In this document: piece after piece, positions 52,943-64,000 of the stretch | How the letters are laid out: each line of letters starts with the position of its first letter | Position numbering within the stretch: the stretch's first letter is position 1 | Source: Prorocentrum cordatum | Lineage: Eukaryota; Sar; Dinophyceae; Prorocentrales; Prorocentraceae | Direction: 5' to 3' | Length of the DNA stretch: 64,000 nt | Assembly (NCBI GenBank): GCA_963575745.1 | Contig: CAUYUJ010015498.1 | Location: 175,310-239,309, forward strand | Program-made: the position numbers and the translations under genes | Notes under the pieces: model-generated | What the model was told of the DNA's origin: nothing | What the model saw: only the letters and a program-made list of their open reading frames with translations | Databases searched by the model: none

Positions 52943-53205
52943 GAAATACTTGGAAACTTGTAATTTCAGGATTACAATAGGATTTCATTTGTAGAGGATT
53001 ACAATCGGATTCCTTTTGTGAAGGATTACAAAAGGATTCCAGTTGTAGAGGATTTCAATAGAATTCCTTTTGTGGTGATTTCAATAGAATTCCTTTTGTG
53101 GAGGATTACAATAGGATTCCTTTGTAGAAGATTTCATTATAATTCCTTTCGTGGGGATTGCAAAAATAATTCCTTTTGTGGAGGATTACACTAGGATCCC
53201 CCACC
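52165..53205. repeat. ~1-kb imperfect palindrome
   Basis: The left arm (52165-52640) holds repeated AATCC(C/T)(C/T)(C/A)ACAAAAGGAAT(T/C)C units, CCAAGTACTT, a T run, CTTGGTTTTGGCTGTCCAGG and CACAGGGAAGC. The right arm (52760-53205) carries the inverse in reverse order: CTGTGCCTGGGCAGCCAAAA, CCAAGGCGA, an A run, AAATACTTGG, then GGATTACAATAGGATTC units. A second inner pair (GCTGTCCAGGCACAAGGAAG / CTGTGCCTGGACAGCAAAAA) brings the centre to about 52700. No gene supported. Confidence 0.85.
52851..52940. repeat. Poly(A) run, about 90 A
   Basis: Uninterrupted A run inside the right arm of the palindrome; the left-arm counterpart is T runs of about 11 bp, so the A run expanded after arm formation. 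Confidence 0.97.
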
Positions 53206-53256
53206 TCCCCCCCCCCTCCCAGGGGAGCGCGAAGACGAATGCAATGAAAACGAAAA

Positions 53257-53452
<196 letters not shown>

Positions 53453-53639
53453 AAAAAATAAATATATGGACCGTAATGCAAGTGGAACACATAACATGTC
53501 AAGGTTTAACGGAAAAAAAAAAGTCAAATAGAACCACGTTTCCCCCCCCCCCCTCCCCCCCCCCCCCCAGGCGCCCCAAGAGGCCTCCAAACGGCTTCCG
53601 AGCGACATCCGAGGACACTCCGAAAGGCGCTCAAGAGGC

Positions 53640-53692
53640 CCCTCCTCCTCCTCCTCCTCCTCCTCCTCCTCCTCCTCCTCCTCATTCTCCTC
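53640..53692. repeat. (TCC)n microsatellite
   Basis: TCC units just upstream of the LINE RT remnant. Confidence 0.95.
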
Positions 53693-53722
53693 CTTCACCC
53701 CTCACTCTGTTCCTGGCGAGGT

Positions 53723-56170
53723 TTGGCTGACGGCACTACGCGCGGCCACTCGGGAGGCTCGAGGGAACCCCCCCCCGAGGATGAGAGACAAACACAGCGC
53801 CGAGTACATGTCCCCTGTCCGAGGTTCGTGGAGCGGCTATTCGGCATCTTGCGCCAGATCAGGCAGTCCTGTCGCACGCCGCACCAGTGGCATTGGTCAC
53901 GCACGTTTCAATTAAGTAAAGGCATTGATAAGAGACGGACGAAAACGATGAGGTTGATACACTGTTACCGTCCGTTCGGCAAAGCTTGGTACAGAGGCAT
54001 CTTTGTGCGACGCGATCGACCTCGGCTTCCTGACCACGCACGCGGCTACGCTGCTCATCGGTCTCGCCAGAACGCGCAGCTGGTGGCCAAGCTACACTCC
54101 TGGAGATTGCGCAAGAAGCTCGTGCCGCACCTGCAGGTGAAGAAGGACATGAGCAATGCCTTCCCTTCGACAGATCACGAATTACTCGAGCAGGTGATCG
54201 GAGCAGCGATCCCAGATATGCAGGACCAGCTCTTCCTACAGCAGAGGCGCTGAGAAACTGTTATGGGGGTTCAAGCGGGCGAGGAGCGCGGCTTCTTTCT
54301 ACCTGCGCACGGGGCGGGCATGGGCGACGGTAACGCGCGTGAGATGTTTGTCCGTTCTTTTGTCAAGCCGCTGGAGGCCTGGAATCATATCTCGAGGATG
54401 TGCACCCGCGAAGTCGTGGACGCAGGCTGGGGCGGATCTGTTCCACTCATGGAGGCGGCGACGCTGATTGACTCGCCCATCCACGAGGGGCAGATTGACA
54501 TATCGATGCGAGACTACGCCGACGACGTCTCGCAGGCACTGCCCCTACCTGACGGCAACCCACTTCGAGCTGCTCGGCGTGCAAAATTGTATTCCTCCAT
54601 CCTGTCCGATCAGTTAGAGGAGATAGGCGGGTTCACACAGAACGTAGATAAGGAGATCGTCCTGCCTGTTGTCGTGGGCCCTGGGGGATGCACGGCCACG
54701 CGGGCCGTACTTTCTGGATTGGTGGAATTCCCAAGGCAAGTAAAAACTGAGACCGTGTACCTAGGAGGCCTGGAGCATCTCACGGGTGGAGCTGGAGCGG
54801 AAATTCGTCTTCGGGTCGACGCCACTCGCTCGGCGCGGTCTAAGCTCGGTCGTTTTTGGAACCAGCACTCGCCCCTGAAGCTCAAGAGAATTGCCTTCTC
54901 GGGAGGTTTTCACAGCGCGGCCCACTCGGGCCTAGAGGTCTATATTTCGGGGAAGAGAGATTACGCGAAGCTCGACTCTGTCATCGCGGGGTTCGCCAAA
55001 GTCGCTCTTCGAGGGGTCGCACGGCACGCAGGGCCAGCTGGGGATCGCGTTCGAACCCCTTCCGCTTGGGTGATGCACAAAAGGCTGAGAATAGCTGATG
55101 CCAGGACCGAGTTGCTGATTCGACGTCTTGGCGACTGGCAGCGCCTGGCGTTTCACCCTGCGAATTCTGTTCAGGTTGTTGCGGCACTCTTCGGGCAGTT
55201 CACAGCGCTCGGTGAGTCTCCGACGTTCACCATCTCTGGATGGATCCGACCTGGTGCCAACCCCTGGGCTCAGCAGCTTCAGAAATATGTCCAACCCCTG
55301 GAGGTCCTCCCCCAAGGTAAGCACTTCCTGGACAAAGGTTACACCATCAGGGACATATTCACGAACTTTAGAGTTGCAGCGCATTTCAGGAGCATAGACG
55401 TCAAGGCCTTCAGGAAGGCTTACTGGGAGCAAGCTCGTAATGGACCCCTTCGGCTTCCCTCAGAACTCCACGCGCCGGGCGCCCCTGAAGTGCCACCAGT
55501 CCCTGAAGGCACCCCTCAAGAAGTATACTGCGAACTTCCAGGAGAAGACGGGGAGCCCTGCGGTCAGGTCTTCTACTTCAGAGCGGCCTTGAGGGCGCAC
55601 CAGTGCCACCACCCGTCCCACAAGATCAGGGTCCCAATGCATCAGCTCGTGGTGACCAATCAATGTTGCGACTGCTCTTCCACGTTCTCGTCTGTGGTTC
55701 TTGCCAAGCGTCACGTTGTGCAATCGTTGAAGAGACGCAGGTGTTTGACGGATTTCAGTGCGTTCTAGCCCCCCCTGATGGTGCCCGACGACCTTCGCTG
55801 CCCGATCTGCGTGGACCCAGAGAGTGCACGCGAGGCCTTTCGAGATTCTCTGTCTGGCGCCGTACTGGCTCAAGGTGAGTTTCCTAGTCCTCAGGCCTTA
55901 CAGACACACATCCGAGAAGTTCACGCCCCTCCGCCACCAGACCTAGTTATCGATGCCGAACCTTGCGGAGAGAGCACTCGCAACTGGGACGGAGCAGAGG
56001 CGCACCGAGCTCGCCGCTGGGCGAAGAGATCGGACGAGGAGCGGGGACCGAGGACGGCGAGGGGACCCGAATCGACAGCAGCTGCATCAGCTTCCGCAAG
56101 GAGATCCTCACGGAGCGGCCTCGCCGCAGCAGCAGGGCAGAACACAGCAAGACGTTTGGGCCGCCACTGA
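53723..56170 (+). pseudogene. LINE (non-LTR) reverse transcriptase with C-terminal zinc fingers, stop-broken
   Basis: One plus frame of about 815 codons, broken by TGA at 54251 and TAG at 55766. The first segment has PHQWHWSRTFQLSK and RLIHCYRPFGKAWY (RT fingers) and KKDMSNAFPSTDHELL (motif A, Asp 142). After the TGA come GAGMGDGNAREMF (motif B region) and MRDYADDVS (catalytic YADD, 54515-54526). Later parts match the thumb/connection only loosely. The end carries CELPGEDGEPCGQVF...HQCHH and NQCCDCSSTFSSVVLAKRHV, and past the TAG LRCPICVDPES with THIREVH, a row of zinc-finger-like C/H motifs. RT makes cDNA from the element RNA at the nicked target. The endonuclease half is missing upstream, where a TCC tract starts, so the copy is 5'-truncated. 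The TGA fits a CGA-to-TGA change. Confidence 0.85.
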
Positions 56171-56213
56171 CAATCACTACGGCCTGCGCGAGAACGACCA
56201 CACCTAGCTACAG

Positions 56214-56510
56214 ATGGTGCCGATCCAATCGGTGGGACAGGCGAACACGGCGAAGCTCAAAGAGTACCAGGAAAAGCTCAAGCACAAGAAGTCGGCCAAC
56301 GTACTGTTGGCGGATGTGGTCAGCCTTTGTCGGCTCCAGAAGACTCGCGCACTGGACAGGGTCAAGATCTGGATCGAGACCAAAGCGACGGACAGGGAGG
56401 ATGTGGTGGTACAGGCTGTGGTCCAATTCGGAGGGGTCCACAAACAAGGGACGTCGCCTCGCTGTCACAACGGTCAGCTGCTGCAGTTGCATCTCGGCGC
56501 GAAGCAGTAG
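56214..56510 (+). pseudogene. Probable C-terminal remnant of the same LINE ORF
   Basis: In a different frame from the RT, 44 bp downstream of its last stop, 98 codons read YQEKLKHKKSANVLLADVVS, then TRALDRVKIWIETKA and VVVQAVVQFGGVHKQGT. This is protein-like and probably the element's C-terminal region after a frameshift. A third frame (REAVERLLEAASRPLPYEDP) continues to about 56600. The assignment rests on position and composition. Confidence 0.4.
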
Positions 56511-56599
56511 AGAGACTCCTAGAGGCGGCGTCGAGACCTTTGCCATATGAGGACCCAAATACTGGTGGGATCGGCAAGACCAGAATGCCGTCCGAATTG

Positions 56600-57405
56600 G
56601 AACAACAGGTTACCGTACCCTACTCATTTGACTCGTTGGGAACATCTTTGGGGCCACAGATGCATATTCCACCAGAGATGGCGGAACCGACGGCGACGGC
56701 TGCTACGTCCTTGCGAGCTCAGAGAAGGATGCGCAAGTCACGTTCGGCCAGTGGAACCTGCGCAGGGACCCCCTCGACCGCGAGTACAGCTAGGCCCAGA
56801 AATGCCGCCACTGCCGCCGCCTCTCCTGCCTCTGGGACCTTCTCCCCCCCTCCCCTTCCGCTTAGCAATATTGTGGGGCTCCTGGGTCTTCGCCGACCCC
56901 CTGATGATTCTCGGAAACTTTTTGTCTTGATCCGTGAGGGCCGTAGTCGGCCTGAGTTTCATTGGCTTTAAATGGTTGAGTCTAGCGCGGGGAGGTTGCG
57001 CCCGATTTTGGGCCGTCCCCCCCCTCTGGCGTCTTGGGACCCCTCGCCTCTCTCCTTTCTCTGCCCTTCCTCGGGCCTCTGGGGGCCCTCCTCGGCCCCG
57101 CTCGTCCCCGCTCCCCCCCGCGGCCTCGCTCCCTTGTCGGGTCCCGATTCGCCCGAGGGTTACTGCTTCTTTTCTCCCCCACCTGTTTCTGCCCCGACCC
57201 TACGGCCGAGCCCAGCCTTTAAAGCGGGGGGCCCACCAGCCGAGGTAGGGGGTGGGCGGGAGCATGCGTGCACCGAGTGCCACGCGGGATGATTTTTGTC
57301 ACATCGCCGCGCCCTCTAGAAGCGAGCCAGCCTTGGAAATCGTCCGAGCTTGATTTCAGATGCCCCGAGGGGGATGAGAGACCAGCTGTCACGCCTCTGC
57401 AGAGT
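56600..57405. other. No feature recognised
   Basis: GC-rich with C/G runs; short TTCG repeat at 57409-57427. No supported gene. Confidence 0.4.
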
Positions 57406-57408
57406 CGT

Positions 57409-57810
57409 TCGTTCGTTCGTTCGTTCGTTCTCCTCCTCCTCCTCCTCCTCCTCCTCCTCCTCCTCGTCGTCGTCTTCCTCCTCCGCCTGCCCCTCTTCCT
57501 CCTCCGCGTCCTCCTCCTCCTCCTCCTCCTCATCCTCCTCCTCCTCTCCTCATCCCCCTCCTCGTCCACCTCCTCCTCCGTCCTCCTCCTCCTCCTCCTC
57601 CTCCTCCTCCTCCTCCTCCCCCTCCTCCTTCTCCTCGTCCTTCTCCTCATCCACTTACTCCTCGTCCTCCCTCCAACCTCCTCCTCCTCCCCCGTTCCTC
57701 CTAATCCTCCTTCTCCTCCTCCTCATCATCATGATTCTCCCCGTTCTTTTCCACGTTCTCCTAGTCATTCCTCCTCCTCTTCCTCCTCCTCTGCCTCCTC
57801 CTCTTCCTCT
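57409..57810. repeat. (TTCG)n followed by (TCC)n tract, about 400 bp
   Basis: TTCG x5 at 57408-57429, then TCC units with CGT, TCA and TTC breaks to 57810. Confidence 0.9.
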
Positions 57811-58147
57811 GCGCGCGACTGCGATCTGCTGTCCTGGATCCTTACGCGCGAAGGGGACCAATCTAAACCCGAAGAAGCTAACTCTGCCTGCTTCTCCTCG
57901 CCCACCCCGGCTCCCCTGCCGCCTTCTTACGCCAGTTCTCACACTTCTCGCAGGCTATACTTCGCCACTCACTCTTCTCACAGTCAATGGCTTGACTTCC
58001 CTTCTCGCAAAAATTATTATTCGCCCCCCTCCGGGACTTCGGGCGACCCTGCTCTCGATGGCCGCGAATGAGCAAGACAAGACGAGATAATGTCATCGCA
58101 TTGTTTGCGGCGATACCAAGGACCGGCGGCGGGGCAGCCCCGGCTCC

Positions 58148-58170
58148 TTTGAGACGAGATGGCTTGAGCC
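58148..58170 (-). other. Possible tandem relict spliced leader (weak)
   Basis: Minus strand GGCTCAAGCCATCTCGTCTC + AAAGG resembles an SL 3' end joined to a second, 5'-truncated SL (CCATTTTGGCTCAAGG expected; several changes). It follows a GGA tract in the minus sense, as the 3543-3563 copy does. Chance cannot be excluded. Confidence 0.25.
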
Positions 58171-58175
58171 CTCCT

Positions 58176-58262
58176 TTTCCTCCTACTCCTCCTCGTACTC
58201 CTCCTCCTCCTTCTTCTCTTCCTCCCCTTCCTCCTCCGATGACTCCTCCTTCTTCCCCCTCT
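58176..58262. repeat. TCC-rich pyrimidine tract
   Basis: CCTCCT units with TAC/GTA breaks. Confidence 0.85.
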
Positions 58263-58508
58263 TTGGGTACGGGATGTTCTCCATCCTTGCGTTCCCATGC
58301 ATGCTCCCCCATGTTCTCGAGCATGGCAACTCGTCTGGGCATCGGTTCTGGCTGGGCTGCCCGTTTGCTTCCCCTCCCTTTCATGCGCCCATTCCACTGA
58401 ATGCTCCTCCACATCCTTGATCAACACAACTCGCCTGGGCGTCGCTTGGCTGGTGGGGCTACGCAGATCGTCTAGAATTGTGCGCAATCCCAATGCCCCA
58501 CCGCATGT

Positions 58509-58780
58509 CCAATGCTGCCACACCTACGCCAGGACGCATCCAAATGACCATCTGCCAGCTCGCACGGAACGAGGGCAAGCGCCTCCAAATGGTCGTCCAA
58601 GTCACTCTCGACCCAACCGATCATGCGGCCTGGATCCACGCCGCCACATCTGAGGCTGACGCCATCGCGGCCACGTCGGCGCTCGAGGAGCTGTTCACGG
58701 CGCAATTCTCAGACGTCGCGCCCGTCAACGCGACGGCAGCCGCCTCCCGGGCGGACCAGGCTCGGCGCAACAAAAGGTGA
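58509..58780 (+). CDS. Hypothetical small open frame
   Basis: ATG 58509 opens 90 codons with ordinary composition (TICQLARNEGKRLQMVVQVT, LDPTDHAAWIHAATSEADAI). It ends in a basic tail (RADQARRNKR). The middle looks helical. No family is recognised. It may be an exon or a fragment of a retrocopied mRNA. Confidence 0.3.
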
Positions 58781-60386
58781 AATGACACTACGACAAACAA
58801 GAAGAGATGCCTCGCGCAGACAGCTCGACGCCGACCTCGCGGACCCGTTCACAGCCGCGGGCCGCCTGCACGCTTATTTTCGCACAGTGTAAATGCAAGA
58901 AGCCCTGGAGCTTCTAGAACGCCATGGCGCGGCAATCGGGGGGCGCAGGCTCACGGCTAATCGCGGAGTGGGCCTCGGGGGCAGAACTAAATCGTCGGGC
59001 CACCGCTCTGCACCTGAACGAACACCCGCTCAAAACACCACCAGGTCAAGTTAATCGGGAGCTAGATGTCACGTGCCCGTGGTGCCTGAGGTTGGCGGCC
59101 CTAGCATTGGCCTCGAAGCCGCTGCCGATGCTGGAATGAAACAGGCCATCGAAGGACTCCCGCGAATTGGGCGTCTTTCCGAACGCAGTCAAGCAAGAGG
59201 TCGATCTGCCCGCTCTTCGCGGCTAGCGCGTGCACCGCGGGCGCGGGCATCAAGACGCCGAGCGGCAGGGCGAGAATCCTTTGCGACAGCGCCGCTTTCG
59301 CCGCCGTCAGACCCAAAAGTCGATCCTGGATCGCACAATGGGCGCTCTACGCCTGAGCGGCCCCGGGCCTCGCTTCTAAACTCGGCGCCATCGCTCGTGG
59401 AGAGGCGCTGGTTGGGCGCAGAAGGCAAGCGCGGGGCGACGCCAGTCTTCATGCCAAAGCTGAGAGGCTACATACACACACACACACACGCGCGCATTCC
59501 TTTCAAGGGGGAGGCCGCTGCGCATAAGTTATGTAGTCTCGTCTATTCAGGCCTGCGCTTCCATGTAGAACGCGGCCATCAAAGAGTTCCGTTTCGCTGG
59601 GATCCCCAATGCGTCTTCCAGCGGAAGGCTGGTTTGATTCTCGAGCGTCGCTGGCATCGATGACTGATAATACGTCGGCCACGATGCTGAATTGAGTTGC
59701 TACGATGTTGAAGCGAGAGACCGTCAAATAGTTCGTCACCTGTGCTCCCAACGCGTGCGAGATACACAAGGCATGCGACGTCCCGCGGCGAATGCATTGC
59801 GCATGTCGCATGGTGAAGAAGCCCCTGCCTGCGACACAGAGGCGCCACGTCGCGACCTTCGCAATCGTCATGAGGCCTGCTCATCGCCCGTGCTGGATGC
59901 AACCGTAGTCCCACTCAGGTGCACGAGACGTGCGCAGTAGTCGCGCAAACCAACTCTGATATACATACGCCGCCAGTGGCAGAAGCAACATAGAACATCT
60001 GAGGCCACGATTTATGGCAATGCTCTCGTCGCCGCTGGGTCGCATTTTTCCTATCGTCGCAGCGCAGCCCTGGGCGCAGCACAGCACAACCCATGGCACG
60101 GTACATCAAGATCGATACACTCAACATTGCAATTGCCCGTCGCCCAATCAAGTGTCTTGTAAACGTTGTCATGCCGCACGTTGCTACATTCCTTTCCCGG
60201 TTTCGTGGGTCGATCACGTTTCCGATCGTCACGGCCCGAACCGCGACAGCGTGAGCCGGCAACCGCTGTGCAGCAGGGGCGCGAGCGAGCGGGCCGAGAA
60301 CCAATGATGTCCAACTGGCGCCCCCTCTCTCGAGGTCGTGGGAACGTGCGCCAGCCCAGGCCGGGTCCGGGAGTTGCCTCGGTGGT
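58781..60386. other. Unassigned region, ordinary composition
   Basis: Minus frames near 59871-59503 (VTNYLTVSRFNIVATQFSIV and ADVLSVIDASDARESNQPSA) look protein-like but match no known family and are not supported by a longer frame. A short (AC)n lies at 59472-59490. This may hold another decayed coding fragment. Confidence 0.3.
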
Positions 60387-60925
60387 CCAAGGCCGCGCTG
60401 ACGGGGTGCGTCATTAGCGGTGCGGTTGGGAATCTTGTTTTTGTGACACCGAGCTCACGCAAAACAGCATGTGGGAAATCACGAAACACCGTTTCCTACA
60501 TCTCAAATATACGAATGTATCGAACGAAAACGACACAGCGAGTTGCAGGAAAACACGAACCACGCGATCCTACAATTGGTCAGCCACAACCACGCCTTCC
60601 TACAATTGGTTGTCCTACTTCGCCGTTAACTAACACACCGTTAGCGCGTCTACGGGTGGTCGCGAGCTGATGTAGGCGCGTGTAGTTACAGTAGGAGCCC
60701 TTCCAAAGGAAACCCTCCACCAGAAACCCAACCCTGAGACCCCAAGACGTCCATGCATTTCTGGTGTGGGAACGTCGGGCTTCCCAGAGCAAAACCATCG
60801 AAACCCCAGAAACCAAGGGCACCCTGGAGGCAAGCAGGGTGTTTCTTGGCACGGGCCTCCACTGTATGGTCCCACCCGAGACCTCCACATTCCAATGTCG
60901 GCTTCGACAGACACGGAGGGGAGAA
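60387..60925 (+). repeat. DR1 dispersed repeat, copy with 5' end
   Basis: Starts CCAAGGCCGCGCTGACGGGG and follows the 26411 copy through AACACACCGTTAGCGCGTCT, AACCCTGAGACCCCA and AGGGCACCCTGGAGGCAAGC to AATGTCGGCTTCGACA, then breaks off. Confidence 0.75.
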
Positions 60926-61480
60926 ATATTTGTGTGATATCGCGCAGTCCTGACCAGAGGACGATATCGTCGATGCTTCTTTCTTCCAGGCTGGCTCCTT
61001 CATGCAGCCCAGGTCCTGAAATGCAAGATCCATATCCTCTGGGCTGGCGCCTTTCTGGAATTCATCGTAGCACTGGACGTTCTCGATGGGGGTCGTGAGA
61101 AGGGTGCGGACGTCTTCAATATAGATACTCGTTGGACCACAATGGCTCCCATGCCGCCTTCGACTGCCGGTTTGGCCAGCGCCGCAAGAAACGATGCCAT
61201 GCAAGGTCGGTACAAAGTAGTAGATCAGTGGCTGGGATTCTTGATTCTTGTTTAAATGTCAGCGCCCAAGCCACAGAGGTGATGCGGACAAGATGCCGAC
61301 TGCTGCTTCGCAAAATTGATCCTCCATCGATGTGCGCCACAAACGGTTGTTCCACCAATGGTTGCGCCGCCTGACGGTGGCGACAATGACTAGGACGGAG
61401 CCGATGATTACAATGATGACAAAGGGCAGAGGACAGGACTGGGCGAGGGAGGAGGGGGGGGACTGAGGAGTGGAACGCGG
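60926..61480. other. Unassigned; protein-like minus fragment
   Basis: The minus frame 61150-60930 reads TTPIENVQCYDEFQKGASPE, then DMDLAFQDLGCMKEPAWKKE; other minus frames upstream (SRIPATDLLLCTDLAWHRFL) are also protein-like. A decayed coding piece is possible; no family recognised. Confidence 0.3.
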
Positions 61481-62731
61481 GACGCTGCGGATTTCAAGCG
61501 AGCACCCATCTCAGCACAGGATGGTTGGGAGTTGCGATCTCATTTTGACAGGGCGCAGTGAAACCACGATTCAAGTAAGACACATGTTTCGAGGAATAAT
61601 GCCACTGAGAAACAAAACAGCAAAGCGAATAATACATCATACCGAACGCGCCTACCATACATACATCCTGCTGGTTTCGAATTCTGGACACGATTGGCCA
61701 CTTGAAGCGATAACGGAAACACATCGCCGGACGATTCAATATGCGAAGGCCAAGCATGCAAGTTTCTGTAGTACGCCGAGGCTGCTGGCCAACACGATAG
61801 CACGCTTAGACACAAAAAACCGATCGCCGATGTCAGCGAAAAGCCACTGCCAAACCAATCGAATGCTCTGCGGCATGCGACGCCATAAAAGTTCGGTTCC
61901 ATAATCAAATGTGCTGATCTTCATACGTACACGTAAGGGGGGAACTCGCCCGAGTATACGCCTCGGGTGGCCAGGCGTCCTGGCGTATAAACCATCTGTC
62001 CGTAGCGCATGGGCTGTCTGGAAAGTCAATTCACAAATCCGTAAATGACTTCCTGGAACGTTCGTTCGACAAATTCACTCGACGAGTTCGGCAAACCCAA
62101 ATCTGAAGAATGCTGGGAGGGAGGTTCTTGGTAAAGCCGTTTGACGTGTGTTTCAATGCCCTCGCCCATCTGACCCCTTCCGACGCCACTGGAATGGACA
62201 TGGCGAACCAGTCCCCGACGTTGATGGGACTTCCGACTGGACGAAACATTGTGGGCACAACTCGGTGATACACCGAGGAGGGGGTGGGGCGTCCATCCTC
62301 GGTAGTCGTGCGTTCGAATTTCCCTTGGTGGGTGTATCCACGAATGCCCCTTCTTTCCCAAACGGTTGTCGTTCTCCTGCTTGGGGGGGGACTCGGGAAG
62401 CGGGGGAAAGCAATAGCCTGCGGCACATGTGTTCGACGCCGCGGGTGGTGCGGCCCCCAGGGCCGCACATGCCAGAAGAACGCTGACACTGGAACAGGCA
62501 TTGGTCCTGAACCGCACGCGTGAGCCATGACGGCCAAGCGCCACGTGAACTGCGAGGGAACGCAGCCTTCGGCTCCCTGCCCCAGTTGGAGGCGTGCGGT
62601 GCCAGCTCCGCCGAACAGCACGCGAAACCCACTCCTCCCTGCAAAGAGCGGGCGAACTCACGAGTCGCGCTCCCGCTCATCCGCCGCCTTCTCGTGCCCC
62701 TCATCCTCCTCCGACAAATATCTCCTCCCTG
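61481..62731. other. No feature recognised
   Basis: Ordinary-composition DNA. Several 100-200 codon frames on the minus strand (62030-62740) overlap without family features. Confidence 0.35.
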
Positions 62732-63455
62732 TCGCACCCCTAGACGTGTCGGCGCGGCGGGCCAGGCGTTTCGCCTGAGAACTCCTCACCACGCATGATC
62801 CTGAAGCTTCAAGTGTGCAACAGTTTCAAACATGGAGGTCGTGTGGATTTCAAAATGTTGCTCTCGCCTTCGCGCCGCGCGCATTCGCCTTAAACGTTAG
62901 CAGCCATGTCAAAGATGGAGGACAGGCCCCTTTCAAATGTTGCTTTCGCCTTCGCGCTGCGAACATTCGTCTTTCAAATGCAACGACTTCAAAGATAGAG
63001 GGCGGGCCCTTTTCAACATGTGGCAAACGCTGGAGCGCCGCGCACAATTTGCAATAACGTCACGGATAGAGAACGGTAACGTCAAAATGTGGCTCTCGCC
63101 TTGGGGCCGTGCGCACCCGTCTTGAAAGCCCGCAGCATGTTTGAGGGATCATCAAGTCGAAGTCCCAGCTATGGCGTTCTGGCGCAATTTAACATTGTCA
63201 GGACGCAACAGTCACGCTGGCTCGCGGTGCAGAAATCCAAGTAGGGGCGTTCTGGCAAGATGTAGGACCGTCAGAACGTACCAGTCACCTTGGTTCGCAG
63301 TCCCAGACATAATGTTCGGGCATGTTTGAGGATTCTGAGAAGGTTGTCTTTCAATGGGACACTTCCTGCACATAACATGAATTCTTGTGGAGACCCACGA
63401 AGACGGAACTGGGAGAAAGTGCGTTTTGCAACATCGTAGGTGCGTCTTGGGTTAG
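62732..63455 (+). repeat. DR2 dispersed repeat, copy 2 (partner 38426-39055)
   Basis: CGCACCCCTAGACGTGTCGG, GGGCCAGGCGTTTCGCCTGA, then units with TTTCAAAATGTTGCTCTCGC and CGCCGCGCGCATTCGCCT. TGGCGTTCTGGCGCAATTTA and GTCAGGACGCAACAGTCACG follow, then GTCTTGGGTTAGC before a TCC tract, in the same order as copy 1. Confidence 0.8.
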
Positions 63456-63840
63456 CACTGATCATCCCCCTCCTCCCTCGCCCCCCCTCCTCCCTCATCC
63501 TTCACTCCCTCCTCCCTCCTCCCTCCTCCCTCGCCCCTCCCCTTCTCACTCCTCCGTCATTGCCCCTCCCTCCTCCCTCCTCTTCCTCCTCCTCCTCCTC
63601 ATCTCTCCTTCTCCTCCTCCTCCTCCACCCTCCCTCCCTCCCTCCCTCCCTCCCTCCGTCCATCCCTATCCTACTCATCCCTCCTCCTCCTCCTCCTCCT
63701 CCTCCTTCTCGTCCTCCTCCCCCCCCTCCCTCGCCCTCCTCCTCCTCCTCCTCCTCCTCCTCCTCCTCCTCCTCCTCCTCCTCCTCCTCCTCCTCCTCCT
63801 CCCCCCCTCCCTCCCTCCCTCCCTCGTCCCTCCTCCCCCC
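63456..63840. repeat. (TCC)n and (CCCT)n tract
   Basis: CCTCCCT and TCC units, purest 63735-63800; adjoins the 3' end of DR2 as in copy 1. Confidence 0.95.
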
Positions 63841-64000
63841 TCCCGAAAGTGGAGCGCAGCAGCTCCAGAGCGCGCCCTCGCCACCTTTGAGAGGGGCCCT
63901 CCGTGGCGCGCGGCCCCTGCCCGCGCGCGCGCGCGCCGAGCGCGGGGCAGGGCTGACGGGCTCGGGCGTGGCCCACCGCCTGTTCCTCCATGTTCTCCTT

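Overview
The window looks like nuclear DNA of a dinoflagellate. The main evidence is several copies of a sequence close to the 22-nt trans-spliced leader (SL) that dinoflagellates add to nuclear mRNAs (about 40646, 43752 and, on the minus strand, 3563; a weaker one at 58170 minus). They lie at the 5' edge of intronless, broken coding stretches, which is the signature of mRNA copied back into the genome. GC-rich, gene-poor DNA full of simple repeats, and LINE fragments with RT-linked zinc fingers, fit the same group. Species cannot be read from the sequence; no rRNA, tRNA, CRISPR or bacterial-type operon was seen.

Layout. 1-4000: an 87-bp tandem array, GC-rich DNA, and an SL-headed retrocopy on the minus strand (3563-2722). 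4000-7000: microsatellites, dispersed repeats and a foldback element. 7300-13300: tandem and dispersed repeats (73-bp array, ~103-bp family, GAC tract, a ~700-bp duplicated block). 14400-16100: long purine and pyrimidine tracts. 16700-18700: two MITE insertions, each between direct repeats. 19250-20615: decayed LINE endonuclease. 21100-25300: repeats and low-complexity DNA. 25350-29030: MITEs and the fullest copy of a ~840-bp dispersed repeat (DR1). 30400-31150: decayed protein-coding piece (minus). 32945-33967: decayed RNase H and C-terminal part of a LINE (minus). 34000-39850: MITEs and trinucleotide tracts. 39985-43750: about 2.5 kb of CA/CG tracts interrupted by an SL-headed coding island (40646-41825). 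43750-46170: another SL relic, a TTAA-flanked MITE and more foldbacks. 48461-50080: transposase-like gene (minus) with one in-frame stop. 51160-53450: a higher-order tandem array, a ~1-kb imperfect palindrome with a poly-A run, and a ~190-bp GA tract. 53723-56510: LINE reverse transcriptase with C-terminal zinc fingers, broken by in-frame stops. 56500-64000: low-complexity DNA, second copies of DR1 and DR2, and a final TCC tract.

No clearly intact, expressed gene is visible. The recognisable proteins are mobile-element proteins (endonuclease, RT, RNase H, DDE-like transposase) or retrocopied mRNA remains, nearly all with in-frame stops or frame changes. Most long open frames are translations of trinucleotide or dinucleotide tracts, which stay open in several frames and on both strands. 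At least seven TIR or foldback element types are visible by eye, two of them with four or more copies. The window is best read as a graveyard where retroposition (LINEs, SL-tagged mRNAs), MITE insertion and microsatellite growth overlap. All calls are by eye, without database searches.
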